Assembly: GCA_026874595.1 (NCBI GenBank)
Contig: CM049318.1
Location: 33,499,956-33,563,955, forward strand
Reading direction: 5' to 3'
Source: Sipunculus nudus
Lineage: Eukaryota; Annelida; Sipuncula; Golfingiida; Sipunculidae
Length of the DNA: 64,000 nucleotides
In this document: in pieces, positions 1 through 16,160 of the stretch
How positions within the stretch are numbered: position 1 is the first letter of the stretch
Layout of the letters: each line of letters begins with the position of its first letter
Notes under the pieces: generated by a model
Databases searched by the model: none
Told to the model about the DNA's origin: nothing
Seen by the model: only the letters and a program-made list of their open reading frames with translations
Made by a program: the position numbers and the translations under genes

Positions 1-185
1 TTTAACTCACATAGAACTATAAAATGGTGTTAAAAAATCTGTATGGGAGTACACAGACTGTGTGCCAGGATGGTTTTGTTGGGAAACTTTTATATATAGC
101 AAAACTGAACTGACAGTTTGAAAGAACAGACATAACATTGCTCCTGATTATGTCCCTTTAATAGCAAGACAACTTTTCTCAACAG

Positions 186-3100
186 ACTTCCAGTGCAAGA
201 AAACAAGAAGAGCCAGAGACAGAGCAAAAGAATGACACAACTGAGGAACATCCACGAAAACGGGGGAGACCAAAAGGCAGTGTAAGTTAATAAACCCCTG
301 GTCATTATGACTACACATCCAGCATTTTTGTAGCATTTCCATTGTTCCACAATCCTTAGTTCAATAGTAACCAAAAAGATGGCTCAGTACTTGATAACTC
401 TAATGGTGTAAATATGGTAACTGGAGTACCTAAGACAGACCTTAAACTCTGCCTAAAATATAGAAATACCAACTCCTCATTACTGTCTGCATCATTCAAG
501 GAGATGCGCTGTATTCATCAAGTATGCTCTAGAAATATAAACATATGTTTGGTTTCACAGTATACAGTTAGAAAAGATAGTCTTAAACTTAAAGACAGGT
601 AAGGACATTTGGATTTTTCCTGGTCTTGGAAATATATATGTATGTTTTTCATATGGTTTCCTTCATCCTCCTTTAACATACAGTACCACCAACAGGTCCC
701 AGAGCTATCCTTTTATAAAAAAATATTTAGTTTGAAAATTTTTGAGTTTGGTTAACCAGTGATGGACCTAATCTTTTCTTTCAGAAAAAAGTTGTTCAGC
801 CTCCCAGAAGTCCATCCCCAAGAAGAATGACTCCAGAATCAACTGACCTGAGCTCACCTCTCAGGTCATCAAGGCGAAGGAGCCAACCACCGAAGAAGTT
901 CGCGGATTATCAGCTATCAACCCCCAGAAGCAGCACAGCAAGAGGATTCTCCAGTGATGAAGAAGAAGAGGATGAAAATGATGTGGAGTCTGAGCAGGAT
1001 GATAAATCACCTCAATGTAAAAAGAGACATGTTGATGAGGACAAACAGTCGAGTCCTGTGAGTAAGAAAGTCATTAGTCAAGCTGCTGGTCTAAAAGATG
1101 AGGCACCTACCCCGAAGAGGAAACGAGGGCGTCCTCCAAAGAAACATAAACAAAATGCACAAACTGAAAGGGATGCTGGAACAATTGATGAATCCCGACC
1201 CCCAAAAGAAGATGCAGATGAGAAAACTAAGGAAGGCAAAGATGATGAAGAGTCTGATATAGAGTCTGATAAAATTAAGAAATTGAGAGATTCAGGTAAA
1301 GAGTGTGTGGGGAATGATGATACAGGGAAAGAGTTGGAGCTTAAAGTAAATGCAGAAAATCAGATTGATGAGGACCGTAAGGATGCGAAAGTCCTAGTTG
1401 TGAAAAGAGCGACAGCCAGAAAATGTAAAATAAACATGGAAGATGAGGATGAAGAAGATGAAGACAGTGATTATAATCCTGCTGAGTCAGCAGAATTAGC
1501 ACATCAGAGCTCCCAAATGGACCCTAATAAATTCAAATGTCGATATTGTCCCATGAGGTTCTTTTACACGGAGAAGGACCTGAAATTTCACGAGAGCTGT
1601 CATGCAGAGAAAGATGGGAAGAAATGTGCCAGTTCATTTAATTGCCCGTTTTGCAACCGCACTGGTACTAAGTGGAAACAGATATCAAACCATTTGCTTG
1701 CTCATAGGGATAAACGGCAAGAGTTGCAGCAATACCAGTTTCTGAGAGACTTTATTGGTCCTTTCAGATGTGTTGAATGCAAAAAGGACTTCCAGGTCAG
1801 GTCAAATCTCCTGGAACATATGCGCACTGTGCACAGCATGTATGTTGCTGAACGGGGAAGACCTAAGCGCAAGTCTGGATATACGAAACCCCCAGAGAAC
1901 CAGGAAGAAACAAATGTCAAAAATCCAGATGAAGTTAATATAGCTGAGAATCAGAGCAAGATAGAAACTGCTGAGGTCGCTGAATCTGCAGCTGTGGAAG
2001 TGACTAATACAGTTCCCAATGGTGATGCTACAGTAAATGCCGAGGCACCTGTTGCTGATGAGAAAGCTTCGGTTACTGTATGCGTTTCTTCAGAAATTGA
2101 CATACCAAAGGCTGTTAATAGTACATCTGAGGAACAGTGTGCTAGTGAAGACGTAGTTGAAATCAAACCTAGCCACGAAAACAGTAGCGATGAAGAATGG
2201 GACGAGTCTCGGGAGGGAAAAGCGATATTTGAACGATCGTGGGTTTTCATTAAAAAAGACAAGGTTCGAAAGAGGAAATACACACCCAAAAGGAAGTCTT
2301 ATATATACAAATGTAAGTATTGTACGCAGCGCTACTTTGACTCCAAGGATGACTTGAATTTTCATGAAAGTTGTCATTTGGTCAAAGACGGCATCGTTAT
2401 GAAGGAGATCTACTATTGCAAGTACTGTAATGTCCAAAGAGATCGCTGGCATGCCATAATGAATCATATATTAACGCACAAGGATAAGTTTGATGAACTG
2501 GTACAGGTCGGGCTGTTTAACAGACAAATTGGAGTGTTTGAGTGCGACCAGTGTACCAAAACATTTGTCCTTAAGTCAAACCTGATGGATCATAAGAAAT
2601 ATGCGCACAATTCAAAGTCAGCTATTTGTGATATTTGCGGTACATTCATCCAGGCGAGCGATCAGAAGAGCATTAGACGTCACATTGATAAGTGCAAGCA
2701 AATTGAATACAAGTGTGAATTTTGTTCTTACAAAACTATGGTACAACATAACATAATGCTGCATAATCGAATCCACAAGGGCAAAGGTCATACATGTGAA
2801 GTATGCAAACAAGTGTTTGCAACAAAGACTACGATGGAATTGCACAAGAAAATCCACGCAGCAAACCGGGAGCGATTTGTGTGTGAACATTGCGGTCAGC
2901 ACTTTTTGAGCACTATGAGTCTGCAGTTGCACATAGCTCGGTACCACACGCAGCACACCACCTTACTCAAGTGCGGATTCTGTGATTACACCTCAGGGTT
3001 GAAACAAGATTTGACGCAGCATCTGGAAAAAGTGCATAATAAGAAGTATAAATGTGAACATTGTCCGTATCAGACCAATTCACTCCAGTCCTTCCAGACT

Positions 3101-3610
3101 CATTCTGATTACCACCTGCCTAGTAAAATTTACGGCTGCAGTTACGAGAAATGTTATTACCGAAGTGCTACGGAAGGGGAACTGCAGCGACATGTCCAAG
3201 ATATCCATGAGGCAACACTGCCACACCAGTGTGTGATTTGTGGGAAGGGTTTCCGAAAGAAAGCTGTACTGAGCCGCCATATCGTCACCCACACTGGCAT
3301 TGAGGCTTACGAATGTTTAGAGTGCGGTCAGAAATTCAAAACCCACAGCAGCTACTACCGCCATCGCAGGAAAACCAAACATGACGCAAACCGCAAAGGT
3401 CTAGTCAGTGTACCGTCAGGGTTAACCATTGAGGTTGTTCACGAAGATGGGGAAATTGAGATTCCAGTCGGTGAAGAATCGGCAATATCGTTTGTGTATC
3501 AGAGCCCAGAGGAGACCATAGAGGATCAGGCAGCTGTGTCAAATGTGCAGGAGATACAGCTTGAAAATATTAAAGTTGAATTGGTCAGCGGAATAGACGC
3601 TGTAGAGTAG
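186..3610 (+). CDS. C2H2 zinc-finger protein with AT-hooks (3' part, start off-window)
   Basis: Two exons are visible: 186..281 (acceptor AG at 184-185, donor GTAAGT from 282) and 785..3610 (acceptor CAG, stop TAG). Both are in phase 0, so the ATG at 827 is internal and the true start lies left of the window; 973 residues are visible. The N-terminal third is acidic/basic low-complexity with two AT-hook cores, RKRGRPKGS (nt 256-281) and KRKRGRPPKK (nt 1114-1143), expected to bind the minor groove of AT-rich DNA. About 15 C2H2-type fingers follow from nt 1532 to about 3390, with an acidic spacer (about 1900-2220) between fingers 3 and 4. Finger 7 (CDICGTF..., nt about 2627) ends in H-x3-C, a C2HC variant. 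Fingers 1-3 and 4-6 are copies of one three-finger module (HESCH in the first finger, a W-containing middle finger). The tail after the last finger is acidic. Role inferred: nuclear DNA-binding regulator. I cannot name an orthologue. Confidence 0.9.
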
Positions 3611-3613
3611 TAA

Positions 3614-3619
3614 AATAAA
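3614..3619 (+). terminator. possible poly(A) signal AATAAA
   Basis: A canonical AATAAA begins four bases after the zinc-finger stop codon; if used, the 3' UTR would be extremely short. Another AATAAA occurs near 3956. Choice not determinable from sequence alone. Confidence 0.3.
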
Positions 3620-3765
3620 CCTTGTAGCAAGGCTTCTATGAAGCCAGGCTTTTGCTCATGATGAAAGTTTCTTATTTGATGGTATAAGTTTATCAGGTAA
3701 AATCTTACTTTCCAATGACATGTATACAAATCAGTTCTATCCCAGATGTAGAATATGAGAATTAA

Positions 3766-4103
3766 GGCAAAAAAAAATAAACGGTATGGTTCTCAGGCAC
3801 CGCCGCATCAATTTTAAACCCCCGCATCAAAAGTTTTTATTTTGACTTTCCAAAGTAAGTTACCAATTTTGAGCTACAGCCGCTCGGACATTTCTTTCAA
3901 GAAGATAAAATCATACACTTTCCTTTGTTATGTAGTACTTTTACTTGTTTAGCAAAATAAATCTGTTATTATCATGCTTTTCCCTTATCATTTGACATTT
4001 TTATTGAAACATACCAAAAAATTAAAAATAAAAAAACCCGCCCGCATGCATTGATTTCTGAAAAAAAAGTGCCTGAGAACCATACCTTTTTTTTATTTTG
4101 GCC
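3766..4103. mobile_element. MITE, PIF/Harbinger-like, copy 1
   Basis: About 338 bp bounded by inverted repeats: GGC...GGTATGGTTCTCAGGCAC on the left and its complement GTGCCTGAGAACCATACC...GCC on the right. TAA occurs immediately outside both ends, fitting the 3-bp TWA target duplication of PIF/Harbinger elements. It has no coding capacity. The inside contains the phrase CCCCGCATCAAAAGTTTT, shared with copies near 15.8 kb and 16.6 kb. Confidence 0.75.
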
Positions 4104-4309
4104 TAATGACAGTACTTTTGATTACTCTGACTACTGTATTTGTTCCATTTTAAACTGCATGTCTATTTAAAACTGCACCTAGACTTCTCCCAAATCCCAC
4201 ATGAAATCCCATTTCAACTGTTTTCTCTGCTGTGTTTTATGGCATTAGATACAGTGGATTCAAAAAAGATTGTTGGCTTAAAATATTGTAGCTTTGTATT
4301 CATAAGTGT

Positions 4310-4555
4310 TTACAGGCTCACTAAAGCGCACCCAAAATAGTCGCCTAGAAAGCCATCATGTTGCTAGATTCTTTCAGGTCAAACATATTGCATATTTATT
4401 TTATGTTTAAAAGATGCCCAATAAGCTTAAGAAACCCTCTCAGTAAGAATTGTTGAAAATTTCATAAAGGTACAACAATAGCTGAAAAAGATGTCTGTAA
4501 TGTAAATATAAAGTGTAAAATTTATCTAAAATAAACATAAACTAGAAATTAAAAA
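4310..4555. repeat. diverged copy of the repeat found at 31446-33599
   Basis: The stretch with ACTAAAGCGCACCCAAAAT, then GATTCTTTCAGG and ATATTGCATATT, follows the same order as the piggyBac-like MITE in the MOB4 intron (CACTAAAGAGCACTCAAAAT, GATTCTTTCAGG, ATATTGCATATT). Terminal repeats are not recognisable here, and no array is inserted. Confidence 0.55.
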
Positions 4556-4914
4556 GTTTATCAAATGTGTGGTTTTCATATCATTGGGACTCACCCACTG
4601 AAAAGTAGAATATTACTGCCAAGTATGATCGGAGGTTTCAATATGTAGTCTTGTACACCTTGTGCTCAACCAGTATGTATACTGTGATGGAGATGGTTGT
4701 CTATTTCAGGTTTAATGTGAAGTCAAAGTGTAGAAAATAAATCATTGCAAACTGTACAACTAGGAAATCATTTGCATGCAGAACACTGTTATACAAGTTA
4801 GTGCATTTTTTAAGATTACACTTCTAGTTTATACATTTAAAGTTTTAACCCCAGCCCCAGGGTTAAACTGAATCAATACCTAGGTATTCCGGGGGAGTGA
4901 TGGAAATCAAATTG

Positions 4915-7972
<3,058 letters not shown>

Positions 7973-10900
7973 TCAGTTAGCAATATAGATGACCCTATGC
8001 TTTTCTACTGTTTCAATGTCCCTTTCCAGTTGCTTCATTTCTGCCTCCATGCGTTCTTTACGATTTTTCTTTGGTGCCGTGTCAGTTACAACAGACAAAC
8101 CCTGGTATTCGTGGTGCAAATGTTCCCAGTTTTGTTTGAGTCCTGCTAGAATATCTTGCCTCTCGGCTTCAGAAAGCTGCTTCATGGCGCCGCGACGGAA
8201 ATGCTCAGCTACGTAAGCATCATACTCCTGTTGTGCCATGATCATTTCCTCCTTTCTGCGAGATAAATACTCAGGTGTCTTCCCAAAGTCCTAAAAGAGA
8301 AACAAAATATTAAGATTTACCTTGCCTCGCAAGCTGACAGCAATTTCAGGAGACATAGCTATTAACTGATAAAACAGAAGTATTTTGTATGATGCCATTT
8401 AGGTCTTTGTGTATAAGTGACAAACGAATATGAGTCTATAAATGTTCACATGAAATATTTTCTGAACATTTTTTCCCCCAATCAGTACTTGGGTTGCTTA
8501 TAATCAACAATATCAGAGTTTTTCACATGTGTGCACAAATACATAAGTAATTTACTGTATATGCAATTAAAAAGCTACATTTTACCAACAGTAAAAAGAT
8601 TGTTACCAATGACTAGGAAAAGCAAATAATAAAAAATAACAATAGACTTTGCAATCATATAAAATTGCAATGATTCATTTACTGCATCGCTTCATATGTA
8701 TTAGTTTCTGAATGTCTATCTGCAAATACTTTCATCTACAATTATAGGGCTAATTAAATCAGATGTAGTCTTCAATCAGGACGGCAAATTAGGGGATAAA
8801 TTGACATAATATAATTTAGACAAAAGCCATCTTTTTTAAAGCATCATCACTAACTATAAGGAGAACTGTTTCAACTAAAGTTATAGATTATGAAATTTAA
8901 GTTGAATGGAGAGAAAAGATGTCCTTGTTCACCGACATGGGGCCTGCCAAAAAATGAGAATATATCCAAATGATAGGAAGGGAAACGGATGATGATGCAT
9001 TTGCAACAAAAACTTCATTTGTGTGCAATGTAAATTTGAGATATTGCTTGGAGGTCAGAAATTTTTTTGTTTGCTTTGTTAAAACCCTTACCTGTTTACA
9101 TTTATTTTAATTTTCAACCAACTCTGACACGATTTACATTCACATAACGAGTAATATCTTATTCAGCATTTGTTGTACCTTTACCAAATTTTCAACAGTT
9201 CATACTGAGAGGGTTTGCTTAAGGTTATTGGGGGAATCTTTGAAACAGAAATAAATATGCAATATATTTCATCTGAGAAAATCTAGCAATAGAAGAAGTT
9301 TCTAGGTGCCAATTTTGAGTGCGCTTTAGTAAGCCTTCAAATAGTAAAGGGTCTATAGATGTGTCCCAGTAAGATACTTCTCTAGCACCTGGCATCTGGT
9401 GGGACCTACTTACACTTAGGATGTTTAGGATATACAATCACTTCCCCACTCAGACGCATCTAATACAGCAGATATAATTTCTGACAAATATAAATTATAT
9501 TAATTTAAATACGCATTCTAAACAGATTAAATTCTTTGGAGATTTTAGCTGCACTCTTCCGCATGGAGTCAAAATGCATTCCCTCATGCTTCTAAAGCTA
9601 GTACCGGATATTCTCCATCTTAAGCAGCATGTCTGTTTAAAGCTGCACCAAGAGGTTTCTGTATCCTGACTGTGAAAACTTCAGAAAAGGCAGAACTTGA
9701 AAGAAATACTATAAATTTGCACCTGCACTCCCAAGTGCATGAATCTGTGCCAGCTAGAACTATTCAAGTGACTTGGGGAATGTTGGCTGCTTTGGATAAT
9801 ATAAATACAATTGAGAATAAAGTGGAAGTTTAAACTGAAAGAAACACCAATGGGGCCAAATCACAGTCTGACCTTTTTAAACTAAAGGTAATCCCTTGGA
9901 GCTTTTATAAAAAAAATAGGCCAGGAAACGTGGATAACACCACTCACAGGTGGCTTGTTTATATCAACCTATTTATAATATGTGGTGGCCCGCCAAAATA
10001 ATCAAAACTGATTCAACAAGGGCATTTGACAGCAAGTCAGATGAGGCAGAGCTTTGCAAATGGCGTTTTGAAACCAGTGACCTTTCTACCTCCACATATA
10101 TACACCCTACCAGCTTAAGTTACATGTTTTTCCCCCCGTTTGTCAACATTGCTGTGTTTACCAACATGTTATTTTTAAAGAAGTTCATACATCTTTTACG
10201 GATTCATAATAAAACCAGAATTACCCTTAGGTCATGAATATATACACATGGGAAGACAGACACACATAACTTCTATTTCAAAAGGTAGGTGAATAGGCAG
10301 CTTTAAAAGAAAGTAGATAATACTGAAATAATGAAAAATTTGGTTGAGATTAAATGGATTATGGTAGTTACCTTCTTGTTGATGTATTTGGGCTCCATTC
10401 CTGATGGTTCCAGATGGTGTTTATCTCCTCTTCGGGTATCAACAAATTTTTTCTCTGGCTTCTTTGGTACTGACATGATATTCTCTACAGCGTTTGAGGT
10501 GATGAAATTCTTTGTCGTTTTGAGTCCCATGACCGGCTGGTCATCCTTCTTTGGCACAGCTGGTCGCTTCATATCTTCATCCTCGTAATGAAAGGACCTC
10601 TCTGAAAATTATAAGGCATGTCTTGATTCATCAAGCATTTGTGAGCATTTACAGCTCAGCTAATAAACAGATCACATGCATTTATAAAGCATAACATTTA
10701 CTGAATATATTTGTTTGCTTTAGTTTCTGCAAAAATATACACATATCAAGCATATCACAGGCATATAGTGGCCAACTTTTATCAACATCTAAGGAATAAG
10801 AATAAATATTCTGTAATAAAGGTGCCCAATCACCCACTGTTTGAAAAAGAATTTATGTGAATTCTGGCTTCTTCTGTGTATATATTAATGATCTAAGGGT

Positions 10901-13900
10901 AATTTTGATAGCGATAAGTTCTTATAAGGCCTTCAAGAAGGATGTGTGAACTTGTTTATTAACAACATGTTTGAAAAATAGCAATGTTTACAAACAGGAA
11001 AAATATGTAACCTAAAGTGGTAGGTTGTATACATGCAGAGGTAGAAAGGTCACTTGTTGCAAAACACAATTTGCAAAGCTCTGGCTCATCTGATTTGCTG
11101 CCAGATGCCCTTGTTGCATTTGATTATTTTGGCGGATCCCCACATATTATAAACACTTGATATAAATAAAACAAGCAGCCTGTGTGGGGTGATATCCACT
11201 TTTTCTGGCCTATTTTTATCGAAGCTCCAATGAATAACCTTTAATTTATAAAGGTCAGGTAGGTGATTGGGCCCCTTTAAATCATTGTAGTTTGCACAGC
11301 ATTCTAATATTTAGGGAGATATGAATAAATTTTAAAAGATCCCCCCCACTTTTGACCTAAGGATCTCTTCACGATTTTTTTTCAATAGTCTTCCTTGTTT
11401 GGACCCCCAGCTTTCCAAATCTTGGATTCAATAATATCTCTATCTTGAATTCCTTTATACATGTGCATCTGTACAAATATTAAAGAAACATATTTAACAA
11501 ACAAACATTTGAACATGTTTGTTGTCTAACATGCAATAAACAAGCAACACGATCAAGTGCAACACCGTGTTTGTGGCTGGGGTTACAATTTTAGTGGGGC
11601 AAGTAAAAGCCAGATTTTACTTGCCAAGTACTTTCAAAAGTTAATGTGAAGCCCAGGCCTGTCAATGTTTCATGTACAGAGCTCCTGTCAGAGACACTCA
11701 CTATCTGGGAGAATCGGTTCCTTCTCTCGCTTTTTTAGATATTCCTGGGGAGCTCGGGTTGGTACTTTGGCTTGACCCATGGTTTTGTATGATGCTTTGT
11801 TACTTTTGTATTCATCGTTGACAGTAGTTTTGAACTTGGAACTGTACCTGCAAATACATAAATAAAAATTAATTATTCTTTAGACAGAATAATGTAACCT
11901 ATCGGTAATGAAAGTGCTAGATTGGCAAAATATAAACAACAATGATGGTATACCCAGGTACCTTAATCTTAAAATATACCCTGCAAATTATATGCATGGA
12001 ATTAAACTGATTGAACAAGAACAAGACATTTTTCTGAAACAAAACAACCAAAGCCCAGGTTGACACTGCATGGATTTTTTTTCCTGACCACAAGGCTGAA
12101 CTATCCAAAAAGGCAAACGGTTAAAAATACGATAGTTTTTATTGTGGCCAATGGCATCGGACTCTCAAGCAGAAATCAAAACATAGGCCATTCCACTGTG
12201 TCAACTTTTTTGTGATGATTTTGTGTGAGACAAACTGACCAAAAAAAATTTGCACATTTGGGAAAAGAAGAAAACTTGTAAATCTTTTTGGTACTGTTAG
12301 GTTGCCTTTCCATGGACACAATTTTTGTGTGTGTTGTGATTGCATTGCCTGGGGAGGATATACCTAGTGGAGCATTGAATGCCTGCCCCAGATATAGTAA
12401 TATGTCCGATTTTTTGGCAAGTGATGAAAAACCTGCTCAGAAACCAATGTCAGTGGAAAGGTTACATGGGTAAAACTGATTTTTTTGACGGCAAATGAAA
12501 CACCATCACAACACAGAAAAATGACATTCGCAGAAAGGTTGTGCCCATGTGGGAATTTACACTGAAATTAGGATAATGAATTCCTGTGCTGGCAGTACCT
12601 AATGGTAGGCTTGTCTAAACTGCTGCCAAGGTACAATTCCTCTGCCGGAAATATAGCTTGTAGACTAATCAAAAGCCACTGCCAGCAGTTTAGTCACTTC
12701 CTAAATATTAACACTCTACTACCTGATGCCACTGGCGAATGACCATTGTTTATTATTCAGGGAAAATGTTATCACATGTGTGACAACAGTGAAAAACATG
12801 CATCAGGCCATGCTGATGAATAAAATTTAACTAAAAAAAAGCGTTGGTAGCTCTTGATCTGTGGTCACTTAGTTACAGGTGCTGCTTTTGTATTTTACGT
12901 TTTTCCATTAACATCTATAACAAGAGCATATGTGGTCAGTTCTCGGGCATGGCAATTTCATGAAAATGACTGTGTAAAAACTAGTCACTAAATTCAGAAA
13001 TTGATACAGAGGGTCCGGAATCACCCCCACCCCTTCCTTTTTCATACCATATTTTGTGACCTGGACCCCCTTTGCCTGACCGGGAGACTTTTTATAAAGT
13101 TTTATCATAAGTGCTACTGGGTTGGACCCCTCCTTTTTCTAAATCCTGGATCCGCCCCTGTAATTGTGGGATTGTTTCTCATATTGTTTTAAATTGTTTC
13201 CAGTTAAAAAAATAAGCAGCCGCCAAGTTATTATTTTCTCAACTTTATTCACTAAATAATGCATTTTTTGGTACATGTGCATTATATGGGGCTGGGGGGG
13301 GGGGGGGGGGGGGGATGAATTTCAGGGGACTAAAACAGTAACTGAACCAACATTTTCTTTTTTTATAAAATGTGGGATCAATGCCTAATAGGCTTCTACT
13401 ATATACTAATATAAGTGTAATATGTAATTTATAAGTTAGAAACATGCATTAAAAAATAAGCATCACTTGTTTTCACAATTTAAAAGGACTCCATATTGTT
13501 AGGTCCTGTCATATATTGAGTCTGATAACTATACAGTGAGAGTTTCTACAACAGAAGCCTCAGACTTTACACCACCCAATGCCCCTGTAACCAGTGTCAA
13601 CAAGTGTTTATTACCCCGTGCCAGCATGTCACTCTTCAGAGCTGGGCCTCTCATCCAGATTTTCAAGCAAATTATATAAAAATATACATTCGCATGACAT
13701 CACAAATCTGGATGAGAGTTTGTGAAATAAGGCTTATTAGAAAAACCCACTATTCTTCACCATTACCAATTTTTCTCCATTTCTGAGAAATTTTCTCCGT
13801 CTGTGTCAAATATTTTTAGGTATGTTTTTTTAAAAAATAATCGTTAAGAAACAGGTGAACAGGGGTAATGAAACGGAATATGAAATAACCATACACTTAG

Positions 13901-14098
13901 TGACTTACAATTTGCATCAATGACAAATTTTTCCTGGCACTGGCACTGTGGACAGTGTGGTGGTTAATTCAGATCAAAATAAGGGAACTAAATATATAAA
14001 TATATATCTGCAATGACGCTCATACAAGCTTACCTAGGTGGCTTTGGGGCCTCGTACTTCTCTTCGGCTATTAAATTATAGATGCTCTCTTCCTGCAT
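7973..14098 (-). CDS. ENKUR: enkurin
   Basis: Four coding exons on the minus strand: 14034..14098, 11702..11847, 10372..10601 and 7973..8290, summing to 759 nt (252 aa plus stop; vertebrate enkurin is about 256 aa). The start is ATG at 14098 in a strong Kozak context (GCCACCATGC). Visible landmarks, in order: SIYNLI near the N terminus, a proline-rich PKPPR, the DDQPVMGLKTTKNF block, GDKHHLEPSG and PKYINKK in exon 3, and in exon 4 the enkurin domain with NWEHLHHEYQGLSVV, KKNRKERMEAEMKQLERDI and a C-terminal IYIAN. From family knowledge, enkurin is a microtubule inner protein of motile cilia and sperm flagella that was first described as a TRPC-channel and calmodulin partner. The gene converges on the zinc-finger gene and diverges from the methyltransferase gene. 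Phases are 2, 1 and 0 at the three junctions. No disruption is seen. Confidence 0.97.
9849..10306 (+). mobile_element. MITE in enkurin intron 3 (copy 1 of inverted pair)
   Basis: A 450-460 bp repeat that matches the reverse complement of 10818-11279 along its length. Shared phrases include ATAGGCCAG, GCCAAAATAATCAAA, GTGACCTTTCTACCTC and AAAATTACCCTTAG-like text. Ends are degraded forms of AAAGGGGCCCAATCACC. Confidence 0.7.
10818..11279 (-). mobile_element. MITE in enkurin intron 2 (copy 2 of inverted pair)
   Basis: About 460 bp with terminal inverted repeats AAAGGTGCCCAATCACCCA (left) and TAGGTGATTGGGCCCCTTT (right), flanked by TA on both sides, which would suit a Tc1/mariner-type target site. 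It lies in opposite orientation to the copy at 9849-10306, and enkurin exon 3 (10372-10601) sits between them. Confidence 0.7.
13010..13161. mobile_element. hAT-like MITE, degraded copy
   Basis: Starts CAGAGGGTCCGGAATC and ends CTGGATCCGCCCCTG, matching the ends of the better preserved copies at 27258-27457 and 38196-38412. Flanking target duplication is not clear, so it is probably older. It lies in enkurin intron 1. An 18-base-class G run follows at about 13295-13314. Confidence 0.55.
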
Positions 14099-14654
14099 GG
14101 TGGCTGTTTGTCTGTACCAGTTTCACTGATTCTAATCAACACCACAGAGCACTAAGTTACAAAGCAGCCGTTTCCTGCAACAACAAGGCCGTCTCCACGG
14201 TGACCGCGCATGCGTAATACCGCATGAACATCGACTGGCCCCTGCTCTACTTGCGAACGATTTCATAGATTGGTACCCTTTCGCTAGTTTATTTCAATGA
14301 CCTGCTGAATGAAGTCATAGCCTACTTGTTCTGACCTATCACGATACAGTTTTGATCAGATATACATATAAACAAAAGGTTTAATGCATATCAAATAATG
14401 TTCACCATGTTGAAGTGAAAAAGTTAAATTATTATGAATTTAAATAGAAATGTGTGATATATAGGATTAGCGGGCTCGGTCCACCGAATTAGGCCTTTCG
14501 CCTGAACTGTAGGCCTATATAATAATTTTGGGCTACAGACACGTTGGCATTCTAGGTGTGTGCATCATTATACATTTATTTCCCCCTGTAAAAGGTTGTC
14601 ATATGTGGATTAAACACACAATGTACAACTGTCAGGTTATATATATGTATATGA

Positions 14655-14659
<5 letters not shown>

Positions 14660-14718
<59 letters not shown>
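14660..14718. repeat. (TA)n microsatellite
   Basis: TA dinucleotide tract of about 30 units in the region between the divergent enkurin and methyltransferase genes. Confidence 0.95.
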
Positions 14719-14721
<3 letters not shown>

Positions 14722-16160
14722 TTGAATTAATTACCATTTAAGGAAATATTAGACCTGTGTTGTTGGTTTAGACTATGCGTTTATGAAGAAATACTATATA
14801 AAGATGACAAACTAAAAAAAAATTCGTTTTCATTAGACACTCATACAGAAGGGTTAATATTCTATGGAATTTTCAATTATTTTATAATCAAGTATGTAAT
14901 GATAATACCATTGACTATATTTAAGCAGCTGAAAACCGAATCACATGCGTGACATTTATTTATATCGTGTAGTTTTTATTAATAATGCATGTATGTATAT
15001 GCAGAGTGTAATAACGGGAAAACTCCTTTCCCTGGTTATATATATATATAGAAATAGTTGAATGCTACCTTATATTAATATGTAATAAATCACAAAGCTG
15101 TTCATTGATTAATATCCTCAACTTATTAATTGGAACGTAATAAACTGGATAATTTAATAATCTAATTGCAAGTCAATAACAAATTCTGAAAATTAATTAC
15201 GAACAAATGGGGAAAAAATAGATAAATTTAGTGATGTCAACCCAACCGGGAGGGGGGGGGGGATAATTAACCCACTTTGGATCCGCCATTGTAAGTATAT
15301 GCTTCTCTCTAAATTGCACATTTAGGCCTACCTTTTTTTCTTACAATTAACCGTCAGTACTTGGCTTTTGGTGATGCGAACAGGGACCTGGGAACGGTGC
15401 AGAGTGGCTTCGAGATAATTAACATGGTTGCATGTATATACTGAATATAATGGTTGCGAACCATGTATTTTTAAGGATATTAGAGACCTTGGTGTCGAAC
15501 TCCGAGGCATATATAACCTTGAAATTTATCTGATTTTGGGTTACAGACCTGGACTACAAATTATATATATCTAAACCAAGGACAGGTTCAAATGGCACTG
15601 TGCATGCGTACTTATAAACTCCCAATGAAAATGTGCGATATACATCATACAAAGGCAAATGCAAATGAAATTTGATTTTATCAAAGGCAAGTGTGATTAT
15701 AATTATCCAATGAAAATGCACTTTAACCCTATTAGTCTATACTGATATTGAGGTATGTACGTATATTGTAATGATAAAACTTAGTGTATTGAGCTCCTGA
15801 AACCATAATTATTAGGCATCATTTTTAACCCCCCGCATCAAAAGTTTTATTTTGATTTTATCTTTCAAGAAGATATGCACGGTTTGTATTCATGCATATA
15901 GCTGATCCTAATTCGATACGTTTTGTGCACATATTTCAAAGCATATCCTTTGTGTATTTGTGTATTTCAGTGCAGCGGTGTCTATATATTAAACTCCCGA
16001 TTCCCACAAAAATAATGATCAATGCCTGCCACCTGTTTACAGTCCTACATAATATTTCTCTCTCTCTCAAAAAAAGATGACATAATGAGACCTTGAATTC
16101 TATTCACCTGTGCCAGCTTTGCCTGGCACCAGACGGTTGTGGCACCAGCCAACCCCATTC
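14719..16160. other. intergenic, mostly unassigned
   Basis: Part of the space between the 5' ends of the divergent enkurin and methyltransferase genes. A short fragment with GGATCCGCCATTG near 15280 recalls the end of the hAT-like MITE. The segment 15814-15880 contains CCCCGCATCAAAAGTTTT and CTTTCAAGAAGAT, internal phrases of the PIF/Harbinger-like MITE. No promoter motif was identified with confidence. Confidence 0.5.

Noticed and set aside
1702-2956. Antisense and +2 frames of 60-125 codons over the zinc-finger exon
   Set aside because: They are shadows of the long finger-coding frame and show no domain.
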